Shown here: positions 11,159 through 23,236 of the stretch, piece by piece | How positions within the stretch are numbered: position 1 is the stretch's first letter | Layout: every line of letters begins with the position of its first letter | NCBI GenBank assembly: GCA_032622095.1 | Contig: CP136063.1 | Location: 143,731,950-143,795,949, forward strand | Source of the DNA: Siphonodentalium dalli | Taxonomy: Eukaryota; Mollusca; Scaphopoda; Gadilida; Siphonodentaliidae | Reading direction: 5' to 3' | Length of the DNA: 64,000 nt | The notes under the pieces: generated by a model | The model's database searches: none | The model's input: the letters and a program-made list of their open reading frames with translations, nothing else | What the model was told of the DNA's origin: nothing | Position numbers and translations under genes: made by a program

Positions 11159-12285
11159 GGGACATGACAATCTGCGGGATGGGATGGAATATGGGATAGA
11201 ACGACAATCTGCGGGACAGAATTTTAAATTGCGTGGGACGGCCGATATCTCGAGGAATACAGCACATAGAGGGCTCAATTTGGTGTCTAGCGAAAGGCAG
11301 ATATTCGCCCTAGCCACACATATTAACCCAACCACTGACCGGACACCGGAAGTTGCATTAACATGTCGACAACTGACCTAACATCAAATTTTCGAAATCA
11401 AGGCCGTGGAACAGCGGGGAGCAGCTGTAGAAATGCATTTTTACAGCGATAAGGCTATGCCCAGATACAAACTTGGTATTAAAATGAAGGTTATCATCTA
11501 TTGCACAAAAGAAATCTATTAATTTGAGCGAAGCTGCGATTTATGTACACCTAGAGACCGATTAACCCACCCATGCGAAGGTACCACGAAACACGAAAAA
11601 CTGCGTTCGACATTAATGTTTAGAATTTAGATTTCTCGATGAATACGCTAACAAACAACCAGTTTTAGGTATCAAATAACGCAGTGGAATACTGCGCACT
11701 CGTTTTTAGCTACAATATGGCTGTTTTAGTACGAATACTGTAATGGCGAACAGGCGCCGATAAAAACAGCTAACAATAGACTCGATGTTTACAATTACAC
11801 GATAGATTTCAGCTGATATATTCCACATAATGGGGCGTATAGTATATCAAAATGAAGGATTAGACACAGTGACTGCAATTATTTCCAAATGGGTCCACTA
11901 CGCGGTGAAATTGTTGCACAAATTCGCTCCAAGAAAGAGCGCTACTTTTCTCGTAAAAAATAGAATGGCCGACTGAAGCCGTTTTATCGTTCCAACTAAG
12001 CCGTTCTTAGCAGCACTTCATCCACAAAATACGAATATACACCATGTAATAGAAGACATATCAAATGTAATCTTTAAAAGGTATTTGCGCTTTTCATTTG
12101 TTATAATTCACACTTATTTTTTATTTTAGATGTGATTAAAAGCCCAGATGCCGGAAGCCGGTGTCCGGCGATTACAAACCAAGTTACAAAATAAATTAAC
12201 TGGTTTGAATGCATGAGTATGACAATGGTCAGACTGCTCGAAAGAATATTCAAATCAAATGGTGCTTATAGACTTAAAAACTTAT
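11159..12285 (+). repeat. FB2 left outer arm
   Basis: Pairs with the reverse complement of 13746-14874. The first ~60 bases contain two copies of a GACAATCTGCGGGA motif (11165 and ~11203). The block ATGCCGGAAGCCGGTGTCCG near 12149 is mirrored in the right arm near 13870-13900. Confidence 0.87.
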
Positions 12286-13325
12286 GTGTCCGCCAGTCAT
12301 ACGCGGTGGAAGTTCTCATTTTATCTGCTGGTTATACGCGGGGGAGGTTCTCATATGAACATATTCTCTGCCGGCCATACGCGGGGGAGATTCTCATATG
12401 AACATATTATATGTCAGTCATACACGGTGGAGGTTCATATTATCCGCCGGTCATATGCAATGGAGGTTCTCATATTATCCTCCTGTCATACGTGGGAGAG
12501 GGTAAAACAATTATCATATGAACATAGTATCCGCCGGTCATACGCGGTGGAGGTTCATATTATCCGGCGGTCATACGCGAGGGAGGTTCTCATATTATCC
12601 TCCGGTCATACGTGGGGGAGGTTCTCATATTATCATCCGGTCATACGTGGGGGAGGTTCTCATATGAACATAATTTTTATTATCCGCCGGTCATACACGG
12701 GGGAGGTTCTCATATGAACATATTATCCACCATTCATACGCGGTGGAGGTTCATATTATCCGCCAGTCATACGCGAGGGAGGTTCTCATATTATCCTCCG
12801 GTCATACGTGGGGCAGGTTCTCATATGAACATATTACCCGCCGGTCATATGCGAGGGAGGTTCTCATATTATCCTCCGGTCATACATGGGGGAGGTTCTC
12901 ATATGAACATATTATCCGCCAGTCATATGCGGGGGAGGTTCTCATATGAACATACTATCCGCCGGTCATACGCGGTGGAGGTTCATATTATCCGCCGGTC
13001 ATACGTGATGGAGGTTCTCATATTATCCTCCAGCCATACGTGTGGGAGGTTCTCATATTATCCTCTGGTCATACGTGGGGGTCCCATATGAACATATTAT
13101 CCGCCGGTCATACGCGGGGGAGGTTCTCATATGAACATATTATCCGCCGGTCATACGCGGTGGAGGTTCATATTATCCACCAGTCATACGCGAGGTATAG
13201 GTTCTCATATTATCCTCCGGTCATACATGGGGGATGTTCTTATATGAACATATTATCCGCGGTGGCTGTTCATATAATCCACCGGTCATATTCGAGGGAT
13301 GTTTTCATATTTCCTCACATCAAAT
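12286..13325 (+). repeat. FB2 minisatellite, forward half (~27 units)
   Basis: Units of about 33-43 bp (occasionally longer) built on GGTCATACGCGGGGGAGG followed by TTCTCATATGAACATA and TTATCCGCC. Two unit lengths alternate, one with and one without the CATATGAACATA segment. Long open frames across it are repeat translations, not genes. Confidence 0.92.
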
Positions 13326-13745
13326 GAGGATAATCTGAGAACCTCCACCCCGTATGACAGGCGGATAATATGTTCATATGCAAACCTCCCCCTCGTATGA
13401 CCGGCGTATAATATGAGAACCTCCCTCGCGTATGACTGGCAGATCTGATAATATAAACCTCCACCGCCTATGACCGTCGGATGAAATTTTCATATGAAAA
13501 CCTCCCCCGCATATGACCGGCAGATTATATGAGAACCCCCCCCCCCGCGAGTGACCGCAGTTAATATGAGAACCTCCCTTGCATATGACAATCGGATAAT
13601 ATAAACCTCCACCGCGTATGACAGCGGATAATATTAGAACCTCCCCCGCATTTGACCGGCGGATAATATGTTCATATGAGAACCTCCCCCGCGTGTGACC
13701 GGCGGATAATATGATCATATGAGAACCTCCACGCATATGAATGGC
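13326..13745 (-). repeat. FB2 minisatellite, reverse half (~11 units)
   Basis: Same unit in reverse complement (AACCTCCCCCGCGTATGACC then GGCGGATAATATG). About eleven units against ~27 in the forward half, so the two halves have changed length independently. The turning point lies near 13315-13335. Confidence 0.9.
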
Positions 13746-14874
13746 GGACACATAAGTTTTTAAGTCTATAAACACTATTTAATTTGAATATTCTTTTGAA
13801 TAGTCTTACCATTGACATATTCATTCGTTCAAACCAGTTGATCTATTTTGTAACTTGGCTTGTAATCGCCGGACATCGGCTTCCGGCATCTGGGCTTTTA
13901 GTCACAACTGAAATAAAAATAAATGCGAATTATAACAAATGAAGAGTACAAATCCCTTAAAATATATCACATTTGATACGTCTTCTGATACATGGTGTAT
14001 ATTCGTATTTTGTGGATGAAGTGCTGATAAGAACGGCTTAGCTTCAGTCGGCCATTCTATTTTTTGCGAGAAAAAGTAGCGCTCTTTCTTGGAGCGAATT
14101 TCTGCAACAATTTCACCGCGTAGTGGACCCGTTTGGAAAAAAATACATTCCCTGTGTCTAATCCTACGTTTTGATATACTATACGCCCCATTATATCGAA
14201 TATATCAGCTGAAATCGATCCTGTAATTGTAAACCGTGAACATCGAGTCTATTTTTAGCTGTTTTTTTCGGCGCGTGTTTGCGTGTTCGCCATTACAGTA
14301 TTCGCACTAAACAGCCATATTTTAGCTAAAACGAGTGCGCAGTATTCCACTGCGTTATTTGATATCTAAAACTTGTTGTTTTCTAGCGTATTCATCGAGA
14401 AATCTAAATTCTAAACATTAATGTCGAACGCAGTTTTTCGTGTTTCGTGGCACCTTCGCATGGGTGGGTTAATCGGTCTCTAGGTGTGCATAAATCGCAG
14501 CTTCGCTCAAATTAATAAATTTGTGTTGTGCAATAGATGACAAATTTCATTTTATACCAAGTTTGCTTGTGGGCATAGCCTTATCGCTGTAAAAATGCAT
14601 TTCTACAGCTGCTCCACGCTGTTCCACGGCCTTGATTTCGAAAATGTTATGTTAGGTCAGTTGTCGAAAGAATAATGCAACTTCCTGTGTCCGATCTGTG
14701 GCGGGGTTAATATGCGTAGCTAGGGCGAATATCGGCCTTTCGTTAGACACCAAAAGGAGCCCTCTACATGCTGTATTCCTCGAGATATCGGCCGTCCCAC
14801 GCAATTTGAAATTCTGTCCCGCAGATTGTCGTTTTGTCCCATATCCCATCCCATCCCGCAGATTGTCATGTCCC
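13746..14874 (-). repeat. FB2 right outer arm
   Basis: Inverted copy of the left arm, ending CAGATTGTCATGTCCC, directly followed by GATGACAG. Confidence 0.87.
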
Positions 14875-14882
14875 GATGACAG
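14875..14882. repeat. Right target-site duplication of FB2
   Basis: GATGACAG, identical to 11151-11158. Confidence 0.85.
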
Positions 14883-17144
14883 TCACTACATAATTATAAT
14901 GTTTATTGCTCTCGTGAAGTGGAATGGTTCAACGTACGGGTGATGGCAGTGTATATATAATTGTGATTATAACTGGTTCAAACCTCCTTTTGACCTCTAA
15001 ACCCGTATAGACCACACAGGCGATCGCAAATATAATTGCCGGATTCGTCATCTCCGGTTTACAGCCGGTCCAGCGGACCAGATTTTAGCATTATTGTCTC
15101 TATATCTTATACTTTCCCAATGCGAACCGCTGCGCTCTATCGACAGGGAAAATTTGATAACTAAGATAACGATCATATTTTTATCGGAATTTCTGGAAGT
15201 GAGAAGCTCTCGCACCTATACAATCATGATATGACGATAATTTATTTGCGATCGTTTCGTGCGTGTTAACCTTTAAACGCAACTCAACCATATCAATCGA
15301 CGGCCCAGAAATCCCGGTTTAGGGATGCTAGACGGAGATGACGAATAAATGGCAAATAAATTAAATTAAGAAGCAATAAGCCAAGAACATTGTTCTCCGA
15401 CATTTTAGCAAAAAATTCATTTCCAATTTATTTTGGTGTGGAATACAAAAAACACCAAAACAAAAAGTTGAAAATTTAACTATACTAAAAGTTATTGTCA
15501 AAGGAACTAATAGGACACAACTCCAGATGGTTTAGCTGTGAAACTAAATCATGCTACAATTACATTATTATGTATTCTAGTTATAACCCTGAACACGCCT
15601 TCTGAGAAGCCCTGTATCACAAACAGGGCGTTGTCCGTGAATGTGATACAGGACTGTCGCAACCATCCTACTGATTTCCAAACAACCTTTCGACTTGTCC
15701 AAAATCCCCACATATATCTTGACACCCACGTTGCTCTCAAATATATATATTGAACTGTTAAATTATGCAGCAACCGGCCTACCCATTGTCCATGTTTCAT
15801 TGTATATAATTATGCCATCTCATTTCATATTGTACTGTTTACATAATTATGGGCAACAAGAAGATAGATGACCAACTAGGTCATGCTGTTCCTTTACAAT
15901 AAGATAATTTTATCTGCTGTTTTGTTAATGTTTCATTTATTATTGTGCAAATAAACATATTATTACACGTGTGCGTATAACGTGGGGTCCGAATCCTGAC
16001 ACAGGTGCTGTTGGTATACGATGGGTTTGGCAAGAATCAGAGAATGGCGCGATATAAAACACAGATAATCCATGGATGCGCTGCCATTGACGAATGGTGT
16101 ATGACATTAAACAGCTGCCAGATAAAGCGAGAACCGAGAAAGTTGCTTTCAAACACAACAAAGGCATTGAATCTTCACAAAATGTCAACTATATGTGCCA
16201 AAATGTCAGAACAAATTCAAACCAAATCCCAAAAATAAACACAAACCGACATCGAAGTATCAATATGACAACAATATCAAAGATCCAAGTCCGGTGGTAG
16301 AACAGCTTGCCCTACGTATGGTAGACAGTGTAAGGTATGTTCGGGTTTATCTCATTTTCAGAACATTTCTATGTCAAAGGACATACCACATGACCGGCCG
16401 ATACCGTGGTGAAAATAAATTGGGACATAACGGACACTGTGATCGCAATCACAAACAGAAAGTTCGGACGCTGAAAGCAAAAATGGGATATGTTAATATC
16501 GATTATCAGCAATCTAATATGTTTTCGCTAGAACAACGCCACCCAAACCAACCGATGAACATTATTGTTGGACATCGAAATAAATGGAACTCTGACCAGA
16601 CTGATATATGGCTCAGGTGCTGGTATAAATGTGATCGATGAACGTGACTTTAAGGACATGTCTCCACAACCAACTTAAGAAATAGACGCTACGTGTAAGA
16701 TATTACCGTATGAATCAACAGAACCCTTAAGTACGCCTTTGAACTAAACTGTACAAAATGTGGTGACTGAGAACTGTCAGACATTTTTCACGTTGCCTTC
16801 GGGAAGTGTGGTTCACTCCCATCGTGTGACTCAGCAATCAAGCTCGGGATGATCACATTTGTTCAAAATTATAACTCTGTATCAACTCACACATTTATTC
16901 ATTGGTGTTATTAAAGGACAACTACAATGTGAAATATCAACAAGTATGCCAATTCAAATGTTTTACCTTTGCACAAATAATATAAATTTGAGTTGTAAAT
17001 GTGATAGTTAAAGCCTTTGTTCCTTTATGACTTAAAAAGGGGAGCCTGAATTCATGTGTTTTAGATTGGTCGAAAATAGTATTACTCGTAATTCAAAAGC
17101 CCACATCATGACACTTGAAATAAACGTTTTAGAATATAGATGCA
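14883..17144. other. Mostly non-coding; one weak inverted-repeat element and one unassigned open frame
   Basis: The longest frame is 148 codons at 16195-16641 (+), Lys/Asn/Gln-rich and not recognised; it may be chance. Nothing else supports a gene. Confidence 0.5.
15019..15361. repeat. Degenerate inverted repeat, possible MITE
   Basis: ATTCGTCATCTCC at ~15045-15057 faces its reverse complement GGAGATGACGAAT at ~15335-15347, with imperfect extension. An inner pair around GCGATCGCAAATA (15022) and TATTTGCGATCG (15244) is also inverted. No convincing target duplication. Confidence 0.4.
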
Positions 17145-17153
17145 GTTAGTAGG

Positions 17154-17465
17154 GCTGAAGGGGTCACTCTCACCAAAAACAGTGCTGAATGGTACACAGG
17201 ATTTTAAATTTCACACGGTTTGAAATGTCGTTCTAAAAGACATTCAGTTTTCGTATCTGCCATGATTTCTGTTAGAGAATAATTGTTGACGTTCCAATGA
17301 ATATTAAAATGTACTGAAAACAAACTGCTAATGGGCGCCAGACTTTCATAAACACAATTTAAGTAATGGTGTTCGTGCCGATCACAAACCCTGTGTACCA
17401 TTCAACACATTTTCAAACCATGTGTATCCTTCAGCGCTTTTTTTGGTCAGAGTGACCCATTCAGC
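17154..17465. mobile_element. 312 bp MITE with ~50 bp TIRs and probable 9 bp TSD
   Basis: The left end GCTGAAGGGGTCACTCT...ACCAAAAACAGTGCTGAA is mirrored by the right end (TTCAGCGC...GGTCAGAGTGACCC...TTCAGC), with a few mismatches. GTTAGTAGG flanks both sides (17145-17153 and 17466-17474), which fits a Mutator-type 9 bp duplication. The match continues for seven more bases on the right flank (GCTGAAG), so the exact boundary could be read differently. Confidence 0.7.
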
Positions 17466-17482
17466 GTTAGTAGGGCTGAAGT

Positions 17483-17870
17483 AGCACTAACGTCACGCGA
17501 TATGCTGTTGAGTATCCAGCGTAATATTTCTCTCGCTGAACAAGTAAGTGAGGTTAAGTCCCTCGCTTTACGAAATCTCACTGCCAAACGAAATTCCCGA
17601 TATCGTCTGATAAATTGCTTTTATATATGGAGAATTCCAATGTCCAAAACAAAATGAAGATGCAAGTTGGTGTAACATAAAGTCTATAAAAATCCTTATA
17701 ATTAAATCGTTCGATGGTAGGCCTGTATAAAATATCCTAGTAGTAGTGCATCCCAGTCCGAGATTTTGTAAAGCAGGGCGTTCAACCGCATTGATTCGTT
17801 AAGCGAGGTACTCGACCGCGCGAAATATTAAGCTGGGCACTTAAACGCACGTCGCGTGATTAGTCACTTT
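17483..17870. repeat. Diverged inverted-repeat element with ~30 bp internal repeats
   Basis: The left side ACTAACGTCACGCGA...CCAGCGTAATATTTC is mirrored on the right (GAAATATTAAGCTGG...TCGCGTGATTAGT). The right half also holds three ~33 bp units of the type AAGC.GGGCGTTCAACCGC near 17772-17850. It is old or rapidly changing; no clear target duplication. Confidence 0.5.
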
Positions 17871-18044
17871 GACTAAGACTTTTTTTTTCATTGCACCAGG
17901 ATGTATTAAGTGAGGTTTCTTTTCCAGCGGTTTTAAATTTAATTTGTATTATATCGCATATTCCGAATGGCAAGAGTGATTTGGACTGGATTGTACCGCT
18001 TAATTATTTTTATTCCCAGCCGTTACCGATGATTTGCTGGGTAA

Positions 18045-18700
18045 AAACATTCACATATTTTCCCCGCCAAATACAAACGGACTAATGACAGAGCAATGTA
18101 ATGCAGTAGCAGGTACGTCGGTATGCTCTAGGTACGCTAGACCGCTCTACTCTAAAAGAAACCTGCCCAGCGGAGAGCGCACGTCGGGGTTGATTGATAC
18201 TTTTGGAAAATTCCACCGAAAATCGTAATGGGAACAATTTGGCAAAATTCAAACATCGAGAATTTTTGTTTGAAGAATGCATCCCCATAGGTATGTCCAA
18301 GCGCATGTCTAGTGCGATTTTCTAATTTTTAGAGCGAACGGTTTACTCGTGACAACGCTATATAACGTAAATACGTATACCTATTTTAGCCCCCAAACCA
18401 AACGGGCTAATGAAGGAGCGAGTTTAATGCAGGCGCACGTACGTCGGAATACTGTTGGTACGATCCAAAATTTTACCTCTCTAATACAAATGCAACCTGC
18501 CCAACTGAGAGCTCGCGTCGGGGTGGGTTCAGACTTCAGACTTGGCAAATTCCACCGAAAATGAAATGGGGAAAAATACTCCAAAAATCAAACATTGAAA
18601 CGAAAATGTTTTTGACGAGTTGATGTGGTTGGTGGTATCCACGCGCAACTTTAATGTGAATTTGTAAGTTTTAGAGTGGACGGTTTAATCCTGGTAGCAT
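18045..18700. repeat. Diverged tandem duplication (~310 bp units)
   Basis: The two halves align in order: AAACGGACTAATGA / AAACGGGCTAATGA, GTACGTCGG in both, AACCTGCCCA in both, AAATTCCACCGAAAAT in both, then TTTTTAGAGCGAACGGTTTA / GTTTTAGAGTGGACGGTTTA. They probably represent two adjacent copies of one repeat family. Confidence 0.65.
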
Positions 18701-19919
18701 ATAATGTTGTTAACGGGTGATATGTATTGCCCTAATTCATTCCCGTCTACATATCTATTCAATCGTTGTTATCAGATATTGTTCTGTATATAAATGAGTA
18801 ATATAATAAAAAAAATTAAAACAAATTAAATGGCTATATCTTGGGAATTTCCAACTATAGGGGGTGTTAGATTGTAGATTGGAAATATATATAGCAGTTG
18901 GAGACGTTAATGTACCAGTAGCTAAACTCCGACCTAATAGGCACAACAGTGTGGGAATGAGGTTAACATAATGTTGGTAAACCAGAAGATATCGACCATT
19001 TCTGACAAGATTTCGGTTTGGGATTTTCGGGTACTTTTCAGATAACATATCAGAACGTAGAGAACCATATACACGTGACCTAAACATGAGACTCGATGTC
19101 GGCATTGAATTCCCTGCGATTCAAGATTCACACAATACTGATCGCTTGTGCTCGCGACAGGACTGGTGCAATGCTGACTCTGCTTAGTTCGCTCCAGCAA
19201 GCTGCTGTAGCACCAGGAGAGGATTTATTATAATTATTGTAAACGAGCTTATTTTCTCTGAAGACCGACTTGGCATTTCTATAAAAGGTAATCCATGTAA
19301 CCCACCATTATAAAAGAGCTTTGTCGATCGGTCGATCTATGCTTTTACATCTGAACGCCCATTTGTCACATGAAAGATAATTTTAGTGAGTGTCATTAAT
19401 GAGTGTCATTTGAATAACACTTTCTTGCCAACTTCCCGATTCTCATTAAATTGGAGCGTGACACTAGTATAGATTGTGAAATTGTTTTGGAGTTCCTCAC
19501 ACATAGTTGAGACTGTCGTCCTATTCGTCGAGTTGAATTGAATTCATTATACTCGTCAGAAGTTCGTTGTGATACGTGATGATTCAGAGAGATGCACAAC
19601 AGACCCGTCGAATCTAATCGTTGAATGGAATCTGGATTGGCAGAAGGTCTGAGGTAATTGGTAATTTGTCCTACTGTAGCTGTCGCTACAGTATTTCTAT
19701 ATGGCGTACAGGGGATACACGTATCTGGATAGTGGGTATAATCTCGACAATTTTGATCACAGTTGTGTTCCGGGATGACTACAGTTGGTTATTCATTTGA
19801 ACAATATGTACAAGTACGTGATAACAGTGAATTATTCAAAAGACACATGATTATATTTTACAGGAGCGACATGACCAAACTGGGCCGTCTTCCCCTCGCA
19901 CTTTGACGTATATATGGGA
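18701..19919. other. Non-coding stretch, nothing recognised
   Basis: AT-rich with short open frames only; one small hairpin (CTGTAGC/GCTACAG) at ~19674-19691. Confidence 0.5.
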
Positions 19920-20694
19920 CTAGAAGGTGACCCGACTTCGTCCGGGCTTTGACCTTGAATTGACAATTTTGAAGGTCAAGGTCAGGTGGGTTCAAACACC
20001 AACACCCCAAAAATGGTGGAAATCGGCCCAGCGGATACCGGGAAATCGGCCCAGCGGATACCGAGATACCCTATATGCATCAAATTTCGTCCGTAAAAAT
20101 CAGCCAGTTTAACCCGATTTGATTTCCACTCAACGCGCCTCATATACACACGCTCATTAATTATCAAGTTTCAACGTAAAGATAAATTACCATCGGTGCC
20201 CGAGATATCGCCAAGACGTCTGAAACAGTCAAATGCATCGGCCGGTTAAGCGTTAACGTGATCTAACGTTATGACCTCTAACGACGTCATAGAAGTTACG
20301 CATTGTTTTTATCCTGACGGAAGATAGTACCACTTCTTCTTGATAATTGAGGCAGATAACTAAAACGGATACATACGCATTATATATCGTTGGAAAGAGG
20401 AAACACGAAAGATTCTCATAGTCTCATTATTATGACTGGCATTTTATTATTCGCGCTGTTTCGAATCGATTTGTAAGCACCGAACTCAAATGAAAGTCCC
20501 GTAACACAGCGTAAAAACAGATTTGACCTCGGCACGTGAAAAGTTGACCTCAGATCTGAAAATCAATAGGCCTATGTCACCCCCCGGTCGAAAATACCCC
20601 CACATACCAAGTTTCATCAAAATCGGGTAAGCCGTTTTCGAGTTCATCGATTACACACAAACAAACAAACAGATCTTCCAAAATATATAATAGA
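19920..20694 (-). mobile_element. Non-autonomous Helitron, copy 1 of a head-to-tail pair (775 bp)
   Basis: In the minus strand it begins TCTATTATATATTTTGG and ends in CTAG at 19920, preceded by a GC hairpin (CCCGGACGAAGTCGGG). The outer base after CTAG is T. These are the hallmarks of Helitrons: 5' TC, 3' hairpin plus CTRR, no target duplication. It is non-coding. It contains two adjacent copies of GGAAATCGGCCCAGCGGATACC. Confidence 0.87.
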
Positions 20695-21473
20695 CTAGAA
20701 GGTGACCCGACTTCGTCCGGGCTTTGACCTTGAATTGACCATTTTGAAGGTCAAGGTCAGGTGGGTTCAAACACCAACACCCCAAAAATGGTGGAAATCG
20801 GCCCAGCGGATACCGGGAAATCGGCCCAGCGGATACCGAGATACCCTATGCATCAAATTTCGTCCGTAAAAATCCGCCAGTTTAACCCGATTTGATTTCC
20901 ACTCAAGTATATAAACGCGCCTCATATACACACGCTCATTAATTATCAAGTTTCAACGTAAAGATAAATTACCATCGGTGCCCGAGATATCGCCAAGACG
21001 TCTGAAACAGTCAAATGCATCGGCCGGTTAAGCGTTAACGTGATCTAACGTTATGACCTCTAACGACGTCATAGAAGTTACGCATTGTTTTTATCCTGGT
21101 GGAAGATAGTACCACTTCTTCTTGATAATTGAGGCAGATAACTAAAACGGATACATACGCATTATATATCGTTGGAAAGAGGAAACACGAAAGATTCTCG
21201 TAGTGTCATTATTATGACTGGCATTTTATTATTCGCGCTGTTTCGAATCGATTTGTAAGCACCGAACTCAAATGAAAGTCCCGTAACACAGCGTAAAAAC
21301 AGATTTGACATCGGCACGTGAAAAGTTGACCTCGGATCTGAAAATCAATAGGCTTATGTCACCCCGGCCAAAATACCCCCACATACCAAGTTTCATCAAA
21401 ATCCGGTCGGCCGTTTTCGAGTTCATCGATTACACAGAAACAAACAAACAGATCTTCCAAAATATATAATAGA
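20695..21473 (-). mobile_element. Non-autonomous Helitron, copy 2 of the pair (779 bp)
   Basis: Near-identical to 19920-20694, with a few indels (for example an extra GTATATAAAC-like segment near 20906) and substitutions. Its 3' CTAG directly abuts the 5' TC of copy 1 with no spacer. Its own 5' end at 21473 is preceded, in the minus strand, by host A, so the pair as a unit sits between A and T. Confidence 0.87.
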
Positions 21474-22060
21474 TGATTCAAATTATATTGATATAAAAAA
21501 TCAATACTATAACGGAAGTACGTATAATGAGTCTGTGGAAGCTTGCATACTTTATCTTGCTATCGTTACCCGTGGTGTTGACTTTGTCAATCACGTTCTT
21601 TTATAATTTCACAATTATAAGTTAGGCAATTTAACTCTATTCGGACTCAAGTAGTTGAGATATGGCCAAACGTCAAGACTTAATGTATCAGTGCGAACTC
21701 ATTCGGTTGTCTAAAGTTAAACTAAACGTTAATGAAGCACAGCCTACTTACTAGCCTATTTGGGTTTATCACATAACACAAAGCAATTTGTCAATATACA
21801 TTTACATTGCTGTATTAGTTACAACTAACATTCCGAAGAAGAATGTTGCAAACTTTGTCTAGAAAATCGGTACTAACACCAATTGGCATGCAACAAATTC
21901 CTTGACTCTCATGACTTAATCATCGGATTGTGTTGTCTAGATATCGCAGGTTTTCAATTTCGTCGTCACATTCGGTTCTGTGGGAACAGGGGAGGTTCGA
22001 CGATTACATCAAATGGGGAAACACACTTTCTGTCTGGGAGATTATTTGTCCTTTTTTTTG
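21474..22060. other. Non-coding stretch, nothing recognised
   Basis: No motif or repeat seen apart from AT-rich runs. Confidence 0.5.
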
Positions 22061-23022
22061 GTTTTGGGTCTCAGCAATTTCAATGATAATAGATGTCGTA
22101 TCTCATTGCTGAGGGAATAACATCGGTTCATGGGAAACTCACATAAGTAACATAACTGATAGGGCATGGAAAAGGGTAAATATAATCAGGAAGCACAAAT
22201 TCAGACTGAGCAGGAAGACCCTTGAAAAAATATATCTTGCTTTTGATAGACCCACCCTTGAATATGCATCACCAGTATGGGATAACATACCAAAATATAT
22301 GAGCGATTATATCGAAGATATTCAGTATGAAATGGCACGAATAGTCACTGGCCACGAGAAGTACCAGCGATCGAAACCTACAATTGGAAACCGGTTGGGA
22401 AACAATTGCCTCACTTATAACAAAACAGAAAATGATAACATTTTCAAAATGACCAGTAACCAAGCTCCGTCGTATCTATCAAACATGATTCCTCCCGATT
22501 CCACCTGGTTACAATTTTAGGCATGTTAGTATTCACCCGCCTGGCAGTAATAGAGACAATTATTACATGAATACTTTTCTGCCTTCGGCTACACGAGCAT
22601 GGAATAGTTTATCGAATTCAATAAAATCGTCAAACACACTCGAAGAATTTAAGCGTAAATTAAACAATGATCTTGCGAAAATGACAAATTTTTATCTCCA
22701 GTGTTATTCCAGGAAAGCCTAAATATATCATACTCCTATTAGATTAGGTTGCAGCAACATGAACCGTGACCTCGTTATTAATCAATTGAAAGAATCACCC
22801 ATGTGTCAATGCGGTAGTTTTGAAATTGAATCAGCTTACCATTTCTTCTTCCAATGCCCTCTTTACGCCAGAATTAGATCAGAACTTCTAAGTAACTTAC
22901 CCGTAAGTATGATAACAACCGATGTCCTATTGTACGGATCTCACGAACTTCCAAACAAATTAAATTCCGAAATATTCATGGCGGTACAGAAGTTTATTTT
23001 AGACAGTGGCCGTTTCTCATAG
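22060..23022 (+). pseudogene. LINE-B: C-terminal half of a non-LTR retrotransposon ORF2
   Basis: The remnant of an RT C-terminal region in broken frames. Near 22120-22360 it reads AWKRVN..., RKTLEKIYLAF, PTLEYASPVWDN and then MARIVTG, the thumb/connection block of CR1-like LINEs. From ~22565 it reads TFLPSATRAWNSL then TLEEFKRKLN. The final frame (22759-23022) holds CQCGSFEIESAYHFFFQCPLYARIR, a CxCG...H...C zinc-binding tail. It lacks the RT catalytic core and the endonuclease, as expected for a 5'-truncated insertion. Several stops and shifts break it. It is a different LINE family from LINE-A, whose tail is CxxC...H...C with other spacing. Confidence 0.85.
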
Positions 23023-23159
23023 ATCACTTCAGGCGACGCGGCTAGATTCCATTTGTCCTATGTATGAACCGCTTTTTCTCCTCCGTGGTCGTGACGCAAG
23101 TGATTTCCGCAATGAACAAATGTTGTGTTGTTTTGTATCTAATGTATGTTGTGTCAAAC

Positions 23160-23236
23160 CTCTCTCTCCCTCACTCACTCACTCACTCTCTCTCTCTCTA
23201 TATATATATATCTCTCTCTCTCTCTCTCTCTCTCTT
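23160..23236. repeat. (TCAC)n / (TC)n / (TA)n compound microsatellite
   Basis: CTCA repeats, then TC, a short TA run (23200-23210) and TC again; lies just after LINE-B, possibly seeded by its 3' tail. Confidence 0.95.

Larger units (their letters stand above)
11159..14874. mobile_element. FB2: 3.7 kb foldback element with an inverted minisatellite core, 8 bp TSD
   Basis: Nearly the whole element is one inverted repeat. The outer arms (11159-12285 and 13746-14874, ~1.13 kb each) match in reverse complement with scattered changes. Each arm runs on into a tandem repeat, forward at 12286-13325 and reversed at 13326-13745. The termini begin GGGACATGACAATCTGCGGG, and the exact duplication GATGACAG flanks both ends. 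No transposase is visible. An 8 bp duplication is typical of hAT, P and some rarer superfamilies. Foldback forms with arm-internal tandem repeats are known in the P-related Galileo elements of flies, so hAT or P affinity is inferred only from size of the duplication and architecture. Confidence 0.88.

Noticed and set aside
11184-11381. Frame of 65 codons conserved in both FB2 arms (also 14652-14849)
   Set aside because: The conservation is at DNA level between arms; the product is short, with no motif and with changes not biased to third positions as far as I can judge.
12286-13745. CRISPR-like appearance of regularly spaced repeats
   Set aside because: There are no unique spacers, the units are directly tandem with variable length, and the context is eukaryotic.
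12213-13775. Several long overlapping open frames (up to ~159 codons)
   Set aside because: They read through the FB2 minisatellite; the translation is a repeat of the same few residues and appears in several frames and both strands.
16195-16641. 148-codon open frame
   Set aside because: Lys/Asn-rich with no recognisable domain, no neighbouring exons; likely chance at this base composition.
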